Shown here: in pieces, positions 1-9,449 of the stretch
Layout of the letters: each line of letters starts with the position of its first letter
Numbering within the stretch: position 1 is the stretch's first letter
Assembly: GCA_009691845.1 (NCBI GenBank)
Contig: SIAJ01000015.1
Coordinates: forward strand, 1-64,000
Direction: 5' to 3'
Source of the DNA: Gemmataceae bacterium
GTDB lineage: Bacteria; Planctomycetota; Planctomycetia; Gemmatales; Gemmataceae
DNA length: 64,000 nucleotides
Translations under genes and position numbers: made by a program
Notes under the pieces: model-generated
The model's input: the letters and a program-made list of their open reading frames with translations, nothing else
Database searches by the model: none
What the model was told of the DNA's origin: nothing

Positions 1-333
1 CCGGCCTGCCAGCCCAACTGCATCGCGATTGGAGCCGTGAGGCCTGGCAAGGACGAAGTCTATCTCGACCGTTCGGCCAAGGTCGCCTTGCTCGTTCCCG
101 CAAGTGCGACGTCATCCTCCAACGCGATTGCTTGTGGAGCCGCCTTGCTCCTTCGAGAAGCGATCGAAGTGTCTAAGTACGATTGGAAGAAAGACGGTGC
201 CAACCTGCCGGAAGCGATGCTGGCGATTTTTCAGAAAACGGGTGTCGCCGTTCTCGACCCGGCGAGCAAGCAGACCTTTCGTCGCATCGATGTGAAGGGC
301 GCGTTGGATGCGGTTTTTCGACCTGCGAGATGA
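1..333 (+). CDS. C-terminal fragment of a subtilase-like (S8) serine peptidase
   Basis: The reading frame is open from the first base and ends at the TGA before 334, so only the last 110 residues are present. The fragment begins PACQPNCIAIGAV, and residues ~52-64 read ATSSSNAIACGAA. This resembles the segment around the catalytic serine of planctomycete S8 peptidases (usual form GTSxASPxVAG), followed by a helix LLLREA. The tail contains KTGVAVLD and TFRRIDVKGALDAV, which match the usual C-terminal end of these domains. The usual GTS is replaced by ATSSS, so the active serine cannot be fixed. The GTG at 37 is probably an internal valine. The family call rests on this fragment alone. Confidence 0.6.
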   Translation, partial: PACQPNCIAIGAVRPGKDEVYLDRSAKVALLVPASATSSSNAIACGAALLLREAIEVSKYDWKKDGANLPEAMLAIFQKTGVAVLDPASKQTFRRIDVKGALDAVFRPAR

Positions 334-387
334 TCGGGTTACCTTCCGCGTCCGAGTCGTGCATGTTGGAGTGAGAAACAACAACAC

Positions 388-1119
388 TCAACCGCCAACG
401 CGTTTCACCTGATACCCGAGCCGTTCCAGTTCCACGACGATGCGCTCGCGTTGGTCCCCCTGGATTTCGATGCGGCCGTCCTTCACGGTGCCTCCGGTTC
501 CACAACGTTGTTTGATTGTGGTCGCCATTTCTTGCAACGCTGCTTCGCTGATCTTCAGGTCGAAAATGGTCGTCACCCCTTTTCCACGCCGCCCGGCGAT
601 TTCGCGACCAACCTTGGCGATCGGCTTTTTCGCGGGTGGTGCTGCATTGGCTTCCGTAATCGGCACCGGAGGTGCCTGTCCACCGCCGAGGATGCGTGCG
701 ACCAGAGCCATCACTTCTTGCTCGATCAGCGGCAACACGCCAGGCTTGTCTTCCACGTGCCAATACTCAATTTTCTCGCGCCATTCGACGAAGTTGGCTT
801 GCACCATCGGCTCGTGCTCAGCCTTCTGGAGTGCGATGACACGCTCGGCCGCCTCCAAATCCGCCAGGGTGAGCGGCACCGGCAATCGCGTCATGGCCTC
901 GACATTTCGAACGCCGAGGGTTTCCAAAATCTGCCGGGCCGTTCGCGACATCGGGCCAATGTTCCCGGACGCGGGATCAATGCCCAACCCGCGCGAAGTC
1001 GCTTGCCATGGCAAACCCATTTTGGTCGCAACGGAATCAAAAAGAATCTCCGCGAACCGGCTGCGATAATAGTTGCCGGTACACAGGAACAGTACCGTCT
1101 TCTTTGTGCTCTTTGCCAT
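388..1119 (-). CDS. Low-molecular-weight tyrosine phosphatase fused to an eIF1/SUI1 (YciH-like) domain
   Basis: 243 residues. Residues 1-145 form a low-molecular-weight phosphotyrosine phosphatase domain. It has the P-loop CTGNYYRSR (C13-x5-R19) near the N-terminus and a late acidic EDKPG segment that could hold the general acid. A linker rich in Pro and Ala (about 146-177) joins it to a SUI1 domain that starts GKGVTTIFDL, includes CGTGGTVKDG and IEIQGDQRE, and runs to the C-terminus. SUI1/YciH proteins bind the small ribosomal subunit and affect start-site selection, while the phosphatase family removes phosphate from Tyr or Arg. The fusion is continuous with no stop or frame change. It diverges from the DUF1501 gene at 1205. 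Both domain calls are firm; the joint function is unknown. Confidence 0.85.
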   Translation of the reverse strand: MAKSTKKTVLFLCTGNYYRSRFAEILFDSVATKMGLPWQATSRGLGIDPASGNIGPMSRTARQILETLGVRNVEAMTRLPVPLTLADLEAAERVIALQKAEHEPMVQANFVEWREKIEYWHVEDKPGVLPLIEQEVMALVARILGGGQAPPVPITEANAAPPAKKPIAKVGREIAGRRGKGVTTIFDLKISEAALQEMATTIKQRCGTGGTVKDGRIEIQGDQRERIVVELERLGYQVKRVGG

Positions 1120-1204
1120 TCAGCCACTCCGTGAATCTCAGTGCAATTGGGCTCGATCTCGGGTATAGTACAGGAATGGATTTTGTGTTTCACGGAATGT
1201 GCTC

Positions 1205-2575
1205 ATGCCAATGAATGCCGCTCCCGCAATCTCACCGAATACGCTATCCCGGCGTGGGTTTCTCACGATCGGCTCCCTCGGTCTTGGCGGGCTCACGCTG
1301 CCGCAGGTTCTTCGGGCCGACCAGGCTTCCGGCACACGCTCGTCGCACAAGTCGGTCATCCTCATCTACCTGGTCGGTGGACCGCCTCACCAGGACATGT
1401 TCGACCTGAAGCCGAACGCACCGAAGGAAATTGCTGGTCCGTGGAAGCCGATCGCGACCAACGTGAACGGCATCCAGATTTCCAATGGCCTGCCGCAACT
1501 CGCGAAGATCATGGACAAACTGGTGGTGGTCCGATCGCTGGTCGGCAACCAGGCCGACCACGACGCCATCCAGGTTTACAATGGCCACAACCCGAAAAAG
1601 CCAACTCCTGCCGGCGGTTGGCCGCAGTTTGGATCGGCCGTGGCGAGGTTGCGGGGGCCAGTCGATCCGTCCGTGCCGCCATTCGTGAGCGTTTGTTACA
1701 CGTGCACTCACGGGCCTTACAACGAACCTGGCCCCGGGTTCCTCGGCCAGGGGCTCGCCCCGTTCCGAGCGATGGGCAAGACCCGCGACGATATGGTTCT
1801 GCGCGGGATCACGGTCGATCGGTTCGCCGACCGCAAGACACTGCTTAAAGGTTTTGACGACATGCGGCGAGACGTGGACGCTTCGGGCACGATGAAGGGG
1901 ATGGACACATTCACCGAGCAGGCGTACGGTCTGCTCACGTCGTCCCGAATGGCGGACGCACTGGACCTGTCGAAAGAGTCTCCGAAGGTCCTCGAGCGTT
2001 ACGGCACGGGCGACCCGAAGGTGTTCATGGATGCCAACGGCGCCCCACGGGTTCCGCAGAGCCTGCTGATGGCTCGGCGCTTGATTGAGGCCGGTGCCCG
2101 CGTCGTCACTCTCAACTACAGCAAGTGGGACTGGCACGGCGGCAAGAATGCAGAGGGCCGAGCCGACAACAACATCTTCCTCCGCGAGGAAGAGGACTTC
2201 CCCGTATTCGACAAGTGCGTGAGCGCTCTCGTCGAGGACTTGCATCAACGTGGGCTGGACAAGGATTGCACGGTGGTGATCATGGGCGAGTTCGGCCGCA
2301 CGCCGAAGATCAGCGCCCAGGTCGGCCGCGACCATTGGCCACAGGTGAACTGCGTCTTGATGGCGGGTGGCGGCATGCCGACCGGACAAGTGATTGGCGC
2401 GACCGACCGCATCGCCGGCGAAGCGGCCTCCCGGCCGGTGACATGGGGCGAGTTGTTCGCCACACTCTACCGCAATCTGGGAATTGACCCGAAATGTGCA
2501 GTTCTCTCGGACCTGACCGGCAGGCCTCAATACCTGGTCGAGGACGGTGCTGACCCTCTGAGGGAACTCATTTGA
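1205..2575 (+). CDS. DUF1501 family exported protein
   Basis: 456 residues from the ATG at 1205; a GTG at 1199 and an ATG at 1211 are alternatives. A twin-arginine signal SRRGFLTIGSLGLGG lies at about residues 15-29. Family hallmarks follow: an early HQDMFDLKPNAP segment and, near the C-terminus, MGEFGRTPK and GRDHWP, which in the alkaline-phosphatase-like fold of DUF1501 sit near the putative metal site. The biochemical activity of the family is unknown. Unlike the copies at 6342, 37898 and 42019, it has no haem-protein partner directly upstream. A palindromic repeat (2609-2690) follows the stop. Confidence 0.85.
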   Translation: MPMNAAPAISPNTLSRRGFLTIGSLGLGGLTLPQVLRADQASGTRSSHKSVILIYLVGGPPHQDMFDLKPNAPKEIAGPWKPIATNVNGIQISNGLPQLAKIMDKLVVVRSLVGNQADHDAIQVYNGHNPKKPTPAGGWPQFGSAVARLRGPVDPSVPPFVSVCYTCTHGPYNEPGPGFLGQGLAPFRAMGKTRDDMVLRGITVDRFADRKTLLKGFDDMRRDVDASGTMKGMDTFTEQAYGLLTSSRMADALDLSKESPKVLERYGTGDPKVFMDANGAPRVPQSLLMARRLIEAGARVVTLNYSKWDWHGGKNAEGRADNNIFLREEEDFPVFDKCVSALVEDLHQRGLDKDCTVVIMGEFGRTPKISAQVGRDHWPQVNCVLMAGGGMPTGQVIGATDRIAGEAASRPVTWGELFATLYRNLGIDPKCAVLSDLTGRPQYLVEDGADPLRELI

Positions 2576-2608
2576 ACCGCTGAAAAGCAACCTCTGGCCA
2601 ATAGTTTT

Positions 2609-2690
2609 GTGGGGACGGACCTCCGGTCTGTCCGAGGAATCGCTCGAATTGGGCACTTTGAGAAGGGACAGACCGGAAGTCCGTCCCCAC
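2609..2690. repeat. Imperfect inverted repeat, 25-bp arms, between two genes
   Basis: The arm at 2609-2633 (starts GTGGGGACGGACC) is the reverse complement of 2666-2690 with one mismatch, and the arms are 32 bases apart. It lies 34 bases after the DUF1501 stop and could form a long hairpin. It may act as a terminator or be a copy of a dispersed palindromic element; no T-run follows. Confidence 0.75.
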
Positions 2691-2836
2691 GAGTTCTGTG
2701 CTTGAAGCCAGCAATCCTGGCGAGACCCGGAAAAACCAAGACTCTGCGCAAAATCGGGTACATCGCGACGACTTTGCCAACGTCGCTGCGGCCGGGATAC
2801 AATCGTCTCTCTCACTCAATCCCAGGAGTAACTGCT

Positions 2837-3853
2837 GTGATTCGACTCTCCCTCGTCGTAGGCTTCACCGTCTGCCTGTTCGCACCCGGTGCCATCGCCC
2901 AGGAAAAAGATAAGCCAACGCGGATCGGCATCATCGGGCTGGACACTTCGCACGTCGTGGCCTTCACTCAGCTTCTCAACAATCCCAATGCGAAAGGCGA
3001 CCTGGCCGGGTTCCGCGTCGTGGCCGCGTTTCCTGGCGGCAGCCCCGATGTCGTGGCGAGCCACACAAGAATCGAAGGATTCACGAAGACCCTACGCGAG
3101 CAATACAAGGTCGAGATTGTCTCGAGCATCGACGAACTGCTGAAACAAGTGGATGCCGTTCTGCTGGAAAGCGTGGATGGCCGGCCGCACTTGAAGCAGG
3201 CTCTTCCCGTGTTCAAGGCGGGCAAGCGGATGTTCATCGACAAGCCGTTCTCCGGTTCCCTTGCGGACGCCATTCAGATCGCGGCTCTTTCCAAAGAGCA
3301 TAAGTCTCCGTGTTTTTCGAGTTCTTCGCTTCGCTACTATCCCGGCGTGCGGGCGACACTCAGCAATCCCAAGGTAGGCAAGGTGATCGGCTGCACGACC
3401 TGGGGCCCATGCTCGCTGGAAGAGCACCACCCGGATTTGTTCTGGTACGGAATTCATGGCGTCGAAACGCTGTTCACAGTAATGGGAACGGGTTGCGAGA
3501 GTGTGTCTCGAGTTCACACGAAAGGGACGGATGTCGCCGTTGGTACCTGGAAGGATGGTCGGGTCGGTACGTTCCGGGGCATCCGCGACGGTAGTGCCGG
3601 ATACGGCTTGCTCGCGTTTGGTGAGAAGGGCATCGATCAGCCGCCGATGCAAGGGGGCTTCGAACCGCTCGTTGTCGAGATCTGCAAATTTTTCCGCACC
3701 GGCATAGCACCGGTCAGCCTTGAGGAAACCGTCGAACTGATGGCCTTCATGGAAGCCGCCGACGAGAGCAAACGCCTCGGTGGCGGGCCGGTCAAGATCG
3801 CTGCCGTCATGGAAAAGGCCAGGAAGGAACTCGCCAGTCGCGGCGGGAAATGA
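2837..3853 (+). CDS. Exported Gfo/Idh/MocA family oxidoreductase
   Basis: 338 residues from a GTG start preceded by AGGAG at 2824-2828. The open frame extends upstream through the repeat, but that part does not look like protein. Residues 1-21 form a Sec signal peptide ending AIAQ. A Rossmann fold begins RIGIIGLDTSH (29-39), and RMFIDKPFSG (131-140) carries the lysine of the family EKP-type motif. The C-terminal half is the usual alpha/beta substrate domain. Relatives oxidise sugars or cyclitols with tightly bound NAD(P). Export of a nucleotide-dependent enzyme is common for planctomycete members but poorly understood. The substrate cannot be predicted. Confidence 0.8.
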   Translation: MIRLSLVVGFTVCLFAPGAIAQEKDKPTRIGIIGLDTSHVVAFTQLLNNPNAKGDLAGFRVVAAFPGGSPDVVASHTRIEGFTKTLREQYKVEIVSSIDELLKQVDAVLLESVDGRPHLKQALPVFKAGKRMFIDKPFSGSLADAIQIAALSKEHKSPCFSSSSLRYYPGVRATLSNPKVGKVIGCTTWGPCSLEEHHPDLFWYGIHGVETLFTVMGTGCESVSRVHTKGTDVAVGTWKDGRVGTFRGIRDGSAGYGLLAFGEKGIDQPPMQGGFEPLVVEICKFFRTGIAPVSLEETVELMAFMEAADESKRLGGGPVKIAAVMEKARKELASRGGK

Positions 3854-4012
3854 TGGTGCGGACTCATGTCCGATTGCTCCCGCGTGGCTGCTGGAGTACC
3901 ATAACTTTCGTCACTACCTTCCGACCATACTCTCAGCCCTTGCCCCTCGCTTGTAATGATCGACCTCGAATCCTGGCGGATGAAAAAGGTCTCCGGTGAC
4001 ACGAGTACATCC

Positions 4013-6336
4013 ATGCCTTCCAGTAAGCGATTGTTCGTTCTCGCCTTGGTTGCCGTGATTGGTTCCGCCGCCGAGTTTCGCGGCGAGGAAAAGCCCACTC
4101 TCGCTATGGTCGGGTGCGCTGCGGCGAGTGACCATTCCTTTGAAGCCGAACTCTGGGCCAAGGTTGCCGCACGAACTTGCCTGACCTGCCACAAGGCCGG
4201 GGGCGATGCGGAAGCGAGCAAGTTCATCCTGATCGACCCGCTCAAGAGCGAGGGGGCCAAACGAGACGCGGCAATCCGGCAGAACTGCGAGACATTCGCT
4301 CGCATGGCCCGCCTCAAAGAAAAAGATCAGTCGCGGATTCTGCTCAAGGTCGTCGGCAAACTCGATCACGGCGGCAAGGATGTCTTGAAACTCGACTCGG
4401 CCGGCTATCGCATCCTTGCCGATTTCGTTGTTCGAGTAAACAACCCCCAGTCGGCCAAGCTGCCCGACATCGCGGATCCGAAAGCTCTGCCGTTCTTCGC
4501 TGGCGTCGTGATGCTGGACGATCGCCGATTGCTCCGTCGTGTGACCCTGTCGCTCGCGGCCCGACTACCGTCCGCCGCCGAGTTTGCGTTCATTGCGAAG
4601 GACGGTCTGAAAGGGCTGCCAGCAATTCTCGACGCGATCATGAAGGAAGACGCCTTCTATGATCGACTCCGCGAAGGCTTCAACGACATTTTCCTGACGC
4701 TTGGCGTGGATGGGAACGCGGATCAGACTGTCCTGTCCTACGAACACTTCGAGAAGACCCGGCACTGGTATCAGAAGCACGACCTGAGCCATATCAAGGA
4801 CGAAAACGAGCGGCGAAAGGCTGGCTATAAACTCGCCGACGACTACCGCAAGGCTTTGCTCGGCGAGCCGATGAAGTTGATCGAGCACATCGTCCGCAAT
4901 GACCGGCCGTTCACCGAGATTGTGACGGCGGATTACATCATGGTTTCGCCTTACTCGGCTCGCGGTTACGGCAACTTCGAAGAGTTGAAGTCGAAGTTCA
5001 AGAATCGGACGATCCGTACGAGTTCATTCCGGTGAAGCTCAAGGCTCTTATCGGCCGGAACAAATCGGAGAATCAGGAATCGACGACGGGGTCTTACCCT
5101 CACGCCGGCCTGCTAAGCTCGTTTCAGTACCTGACCCGTTACCCCACAACGGAGACCAACCGTAATCGCCTTCGGGCCCGAATGTACTATCAGCATTTCC
5201 TCGGAGTCGATGTGCTTGAACTCGCCGCCCGCGTGTCCGACGCTGCAGCGGCCACGGCGAAATACAAGTTGCCGACGATGGAAGCGTCGGAGTGCGTCGT
5301 CTGCCACAAGACGCTCGACCCCGTCGCAGGAATGTTCCAGGACTACTGGAAGTTCGCCGACGCGGGAGTGTATGGACGGCGAAAAGGGGGCTGGTTCACA
5401 GACATGTTCGCCACGGGCTTCGAAGGGGAGGACATGCTGAGCCGCGAACGTTGGCGTTCTCTTCAGTGGCTTGGGGAACGCACTGCGAAGGACCCTCGCT
5501 TCGCCGTTGCGATGACCGAACATGTCTACTACATCCTTACTGGCCGCAAGGTGCTGCTGCCGCCAAAGGATCTCGAAGACACCCTTTACCCAGCGAAATC
5601 GCGAGCGTTTTCGGAACAACGCCGTCAGACCGAAGCGATAGCCGCCAAGTTTGCCAAATCCGGCTTCAATCTCAAGACCGTGTTCAAGGACTGGATTGCT
5701 TGCGATTTCTACCGAGCCGATGGGCTGGGAACCGCGGCCAAAGACCCGTGCCGTCAGGCCGAGTTGGACGACACCGGAATCGTGCGGATGCTATCGCCCG
5801 AGCAGATGGAACGCAAGCTGGCGGCCGTCTTCGGCGAAAAGTGGGGACGCTTGAACGGAGAGATGGCGATGCTCTACGGCGGCATCGACTCGAAAGAGGT
5901 CACCGACCGTGCCACCGACCCGGGCGGAGCAATGGGCGAGATTCAGCGAATCCTGTCGAACGACGTGGCCTGCAAGAGTGTAGCCCGCGACTTCGCTCGC
6001 CCTGCCGGAGAACGACGACTCTTTCCGGGCATCGAGTCGAGCGTGATTCCCGGTGCTTCAGCAGACGGCGACAAGGCGATTGAGAAAGCCATCGCGAACC
6101 TGCACGAAAAGATACTGGGCCGATTTGACGCCGTCGATTCCGTCGAGGTCAAACGCACGTTCAAACTGTTTGCTGGTACCGTGGCGGACGCGAATGAACA
6201 GAAGGGGCTGGATAAGCGCGAGAACTATTCGTGCCGACAAGGCGGTGCAGTGACGGATGACCCGCACTACACGATTCGGGCTTGGCGAGGCGTGGTCACG
6301 TACTTATTGAGGCGATCCGAGTTTCTTTACGAGTGA
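4013..6336 (+). pseudogene. PSCyt/DUF1549-DUF1588-like haem protein, interrupted by a frameshift
   Basis: Two frames together encode one protein of about 774 residues. Part one (4013-5035) starts with the signal peptide MPSSKRLFVLALVAVIGSAA, has a c-haem site TCLTCHK, and a DUF1549-like stretch RRLLRRVTLSLAARLPSAAEF. It stops at 5033-5035. Part two is open from before 5032 to 6336 and holds VKLKALIGR, LLSSFQYLTRYPTT and a second haem site ECVVCHKTLDP. Reading the shifted frame from about 5005 gives DDPYEFIPVKLKALIG, a smooth join, so a single base is missing near 5003-5008. No slippery heptamer is visible, which points to a mutation or a sequencing error. The DUF1501 partner begins 5 bases after the stop. 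ATGs at 3980 and 4013 are both possible; 4013 fits the signal peptide. Confidence 0.75.
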
Positions 6337-6341
6337 GGCTA

Positions 6342-7613
6342 ATGCGACGCGACTTCCTCAAAACATGTGCAGCAGCCGGGCTTGGCCTCGCCGTTCCTCT
6401 GCGCCCCGAGGCCGCCGAGAAGAAGGATGAGCCCTATGGAGGCCCCTACTACGTCGTCTTTAATGCCTCCGGCGGGTGGGATACTACCTACCTGATGGAC
6501 CCGAAGGGAGTGAATGGCATCAATCGCCTCTTCAAGGAAGGGGACATTCTCACGAAAGGGGCGCACAAGTATGCCCCGCTCAAGAAACACGCGGTCGGCG
6601 GGATGTGCAACGAGGATTTCTATGCCGAGTTCGGCGACGAAGTGCTGACATTCAATGGGCTCGATTACTCGGTCAACAACCACTCGCCTGGTGCCCGCTA
6701 CATGGCGACTGGCAAGCTCGATAGCCTTGCGTACCCGACGTTCGCGGCACTCGTCGCTGCCTGTCGCGGACCGGAGTGTCCGCTCGCCTTCCTCACATTT
6801 GGAAACTACTCGGCCACGGGCAATCTCGTGGCGATGTCCCGTGTGCCCTATCTTCCCTCGCTTCAGCGAATCGCAAATGCCGATGCGATCGAGGGCAATG
6901 AACGCTCGCCGTACCACGATAAGTTCGCCCTCGACCGAATTGAGGAGGCACTCCGCGAGGGGAACGTGGCGAACGCAAATCAGCCCCGGTTGCCTCGGGC
7001 CGAGCGCGGCGAAAATATGCTCTACGCCGCGCAAATCAACTCGAAGGCACTTCAGCGAGTCGCTCAGTACATTCCCAAAACGAGTCCGAAGGAACGAATG
7101 TCGCAGCAGGCCGAGATCGCCCTGGCATCGTTCAAAGCGGGCGTGTGCGTCTCCGCGAATTTGACCATCAGCCAGTTCGATAGCCATGCGAACAACGACC
7201 CCGACCAGATGAAGCTCATCCCCGAGTTTCTGGCCGGCATCGCCTACACGATCCGCCGCGCCGGGGAATTAAAGATCCGCGACCAGCTTGTGGTGGTCAT
7301 CCAGAGCGAGATGGGCCGAACGCCAAATTACAACGCCGGCAACGGCAAGGACCACTGGTCGATCGGCTCGGTCATGTTCCTCGGTCGCGGTATCAAGGGG
7401 AACCGGGTGATCGGTGCGACGGACGAGAAACAGTTCGCAATCTCCCTCGATCCGACCGCACTGAAGCTGGACAAAGAGAAAGGCATCCGTGTGCGGCCCG
7501 AGCACATTCATGAGTCGCTGCGAGAATTCGCGGGCATTGCAGAGCACCCTTTGAGCAAGAAGTTCCCGCTTGGCGTGCCCGATAAGGAAAAACTCCAAAA
7601 ATTCTGGGGATAA
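6342..7613 (+). CDS. DUF1501-like exported protein, divergent copy
   Basis: 423 residues. The start ATG at 6342 opens MRRDFLKTCAAAGLGLAVP, a Tat signal, and lies 5 bases after the stop of the haem gene, so the two are probably co-transcribed. Family features are SGGWDTTYLMDPKG in the N-terminal part, and QSEMGRTPNYNAGNGKDHW and GNRVIGATDE in the C-terminal part. The usual GEFGRTP is SEMGRTP here, and the spacing differs from the other copies in the window. Like other members it is presumed to act in the cell envelope; its activity is unknown. Confidence 0.8.
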   Translation: MRRDFLKTCAAAGLGLAVPLRPEAAEKKDEPYGGPYYVVFNASGGWDTTYLMDPKGVNGINRLFKEGDILTKGAHKYAPLKKHAVGGMCNEDFYAEFGDEVLTFNGLDYSVNNHSPGARYMATGKLDSLAYPTFAALVAACRGPECPLAFLTFGNYSATGNLVAMSRVPYLPSLQRIANADAIEGNERSPYHDKFALDRIEEALREGNVANANQPRLPRAERGENMLYAAQINSKALQRVAQYIPKTSPKERMSQQAEIALASFKAGVCVSANLTISQFDSHANNDPDQMKLIPEFLAGIAYTIRRAGELKIRDQLVVVIQSEMGRTPNYNAGNGKDHWSIGSVMFLGRGIKGNRVIGATDEKQFAISLDPTALKLDKEKGIRVRPEHIHESLREFAGIAEHPLSKKFPLGVPDKEKLQKFWG

Positions 7614-7616
7614 TCG

Positions 7617-7666
7617 AGTCGGCACACTTTCGGAGCCTGGTCATCATCTCCTCCAGGTTGCCGACT
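7617..7666 (+). terminator. Hairpin after the DUF1501 gene
   Basis: AGTCGGCA (7617-7624) pairs with TGCCGACT (7659-7666), and inside it CCTGG (7636-7640) pairs with CCAGG (7653-7657). It begins 3 bases after the stop at 7613. The left arm AGTCGGCACACT is shared with the palindromic repeats inside the ABC ATPase gene, so this may be a decayed copy of the same element. The rest of 7667-7863 shows no gene. Confidence 0.5.
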
Positions 7667-7863
7667 GGGTGTCTGCTACGTTCCCAAAGAAAAATCTCAA
7701 GAATCTTCCAAATTTACTTACCTTTTGAACCGCTCCCTAATACAGGTCTATTGCAACGAGTCACTACAGGTGAGTCGTGCGTGAGGAGGTGTCCCAAAAT
7801 GTCTCGTCCAGCAAACGATGGTTTCTTCTTCTCGCCGCCCATCACCATTTCAGGAGTTCCCAC

Positions 7864-9315
7864 ATGATTCGCTATCCCCTCATCCTGCTAGTCGCAACTC
7901 TCGGGCTCAACGTCCGCGCAGCTGAGCCGCTCTCCCCGATCCAAAAGGACATGATCACGCATCTCGATGCGATGCAGGCCGATCTGGTGACCATCAATCA
8001 GGAGATCTGGAACTTCGCTGAGCTGGGGCTGGAAGAACATCGCTCCTCGGCACGGCTCGTTAGCGTGCTCAAAAAAGCGGGCTTCAAGGTAAAGGAAGGC
8101 GTCAGCGGCATGCCCACCGCGTTTGTGGCGGAGTATGGGTCCGGCAAGCCGATCATTGGCATCCTGGCCGAATATGATGCGTTGCCGGAACTTTCGCAAC
8201 AGGCCAGCGGTGATCGCTTGCCCGTGGGAGGGCGAACCACGGGCCACGGTTGTGGTCACTCGGCACTGGGAACCGCAGCCGTGGGGGGCGCGATTGCCGT
8301 CAAGGAGGTTTACGAGAAACACAAATTGAAGGGGACCATCCGCGTGTACGGCACGCCGGCGGAAGAAACGCTGATCGGCAAAGTCTACATGTCGCTCGAT
8401 GGCCAGTTCAGCGACTTGGATGCCTGCTTGCACTGGCACCCCGGTACAAAGAATCGCGTTTGGTTCAGCAGTTCGAAGGCATTAATTTCGGCCAAGTTCA
8501 CTTTCAACGGCCTCGCGTCACATGCCTCGGGAAGTCCGGACAAGGGGCGCAGTGCTCTCGATGGCGTCGAACTCATGAACGTGGGCTCGAACTACATGCG
8601 TGAGCACATCAAGGAGGATAGCCGGGTGCATCACGTCACGACGAATGGCGGGCAGCAGCCGAACGTCGTGCCGGCCACTGCCCAGGTGTGGTACTACGTC
8701 CGTGCGAACTCGCACGAGGATTGTGGGAAGAACTTCGATTGGCTCACTGAGATCGGTGAAGGGGCTGCCAAGATGAGCCGAACGAAAGTGACGGTCAAGA
8801 TCGACACGGATTGCCATGAGATCGTGCCGAATTTGCCAATCTCGAAGGTCATCTATCGCAACTTGCAGAAGGTCGGTCCGCCGAAGTTCGATGCGGCCGA
8901 TCTCAAACTGGCCGGACAACTCCAGGCCCCATTGCGCTCCAGTTTCGAATTGAAGGAGGCCAAAGCTCTGAACGACACGATTGAGGAGATGACCGACAAG
9001 CCGTACGCGGCCGACGGCGGATCGACCGATGTGGGGGACGTGAGTTGGACCGTGCCGACAAGCGGTTTTGGGACAGCCTGCTTCGCGGCCGGCAGCCCCG
9101 GTCATAGCTGGCAGAACGTTGCCGCCATCGGTTCGCCGATCGGGCACAAGGGGATGATCATGGCGGCCAAGGTGATGGCGCTGAGCACGGTTGACCTCTT
9201 GCAAGACCCACAGGTCTTGAAAGAGGCAAAGGCGGACTTTGACGAGCGCATGAAAGGGCGGAAGTACACGACCAAGATTCCGAATGGGCAGAAGGCTCCG
9301 AAGTCGATTCGCTAA
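7864..9315 (+). CDS. M20 family amidohydrolase, AbgB-like
   Basis: 483 residues from the ATG at 7864, with CAGGAG at 7851-7856 as ribosome site. Residues 1-19 form a signal peptide. Metal-binding motifs are GHGCGH (127-132) and GTPAEE (163-168); SHASGSPDKGRSALDGV lies in the dimerisation domain, and PGHSWQ lies near the end. The order and spacing match the M20D branch that includes the p-aminobenzoyl-glutamate hydrolase subunit AbgB and related aminoacylases. The signal peptide suggests the enzyme works outside the cytoplasm on an N-acyl amino acid or peptide-like amide. The substrate is inferred only to that level. It stands alone between two repeats. Confidence 0.8.
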   Translation: MIRYPLILLVATLGLNVRAAEPLSPIQKDMITHLDAMQADLVTINQEIWNFAELGLEEHRSSARLVSVLKKAGFKVKEGVSGMPTAFVAEYGSGKPIIGILAEYDALPELSQQASGDRLPVGGRTTGHGCGHSALGTAAVGGAIAVKEVYEKHKLKGTIRVYGTPAEETLIGKVYMSLDGQFSDLDACLHWHPGTKNRVWFSSSKALISAKFTFNGLASHASGSPDKGRSALDGVELMNVGSNYMREHIKEDSRVHHVTTNGGQQPNVVPATAQVWYYVRANSHEDCGKNFDWLTEIGEGAAKMSRTKVTVKIDTDCHEIVPNLPISKVIYRNLQKVGPPKFDAADLKLAGQLQAPLRSSFELKEAKALNDTIEEMTDKPYAADGGSTDVGDVSWTVPTSGFGTACFAAGSPGHSWQNVAAIGSPIGHKGMIMAAKVMALSTVDLLQDPQVLKEAKADFDERMKGRKYTTKIPNGQKAPKSIR

Positions 9316-9331
9316 TGGGGATTAACCAAAA

Positions 9332-9425
9332 TGTGGCGGTAGGCCTTCAGGCCTGCCGGAGGGCGACTGCTCAAGATTCGTGACTACTGCCAAAAAAAGG
9401 AACAGGCCTGGAGGCCTATTCCACA
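9332..9425. repeat. Imperfect inverted repeat between convergent genes
   Basis: The arm at 9332-9355 (TGTGGCGGTAGGCCTTCAGG...) is the reverse complement of 9403-9425 apart from a one-base gap and two to three substitutions; the spacer is 47 bases. It lies between the M20 gene and the oppositely oriented EF-P gene, where it could serve as a bidirectional terminator. The layout resembles small dispersed palindromes. Confidence 0.65.
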
Positions 9426-9449
9426 TTCATCGGAGCGTGCTGAAATATG

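Noticed and set aside
1244..2815. A 523-codon minus-strand frame across the DUF1501 gene
   Set aside because: It mirrors the plus-strand gene, is rich in R, H, V and P and has no domain. It arises from the codon bias of the real gene.
4995..5040. Programmed ribosomal frameshifting in the PSCyt gene
   Set aside because: No slippery heptamer, upstream ribosome site or pseudoknot is visible at the shift. A one-base loss explains the data more simply.
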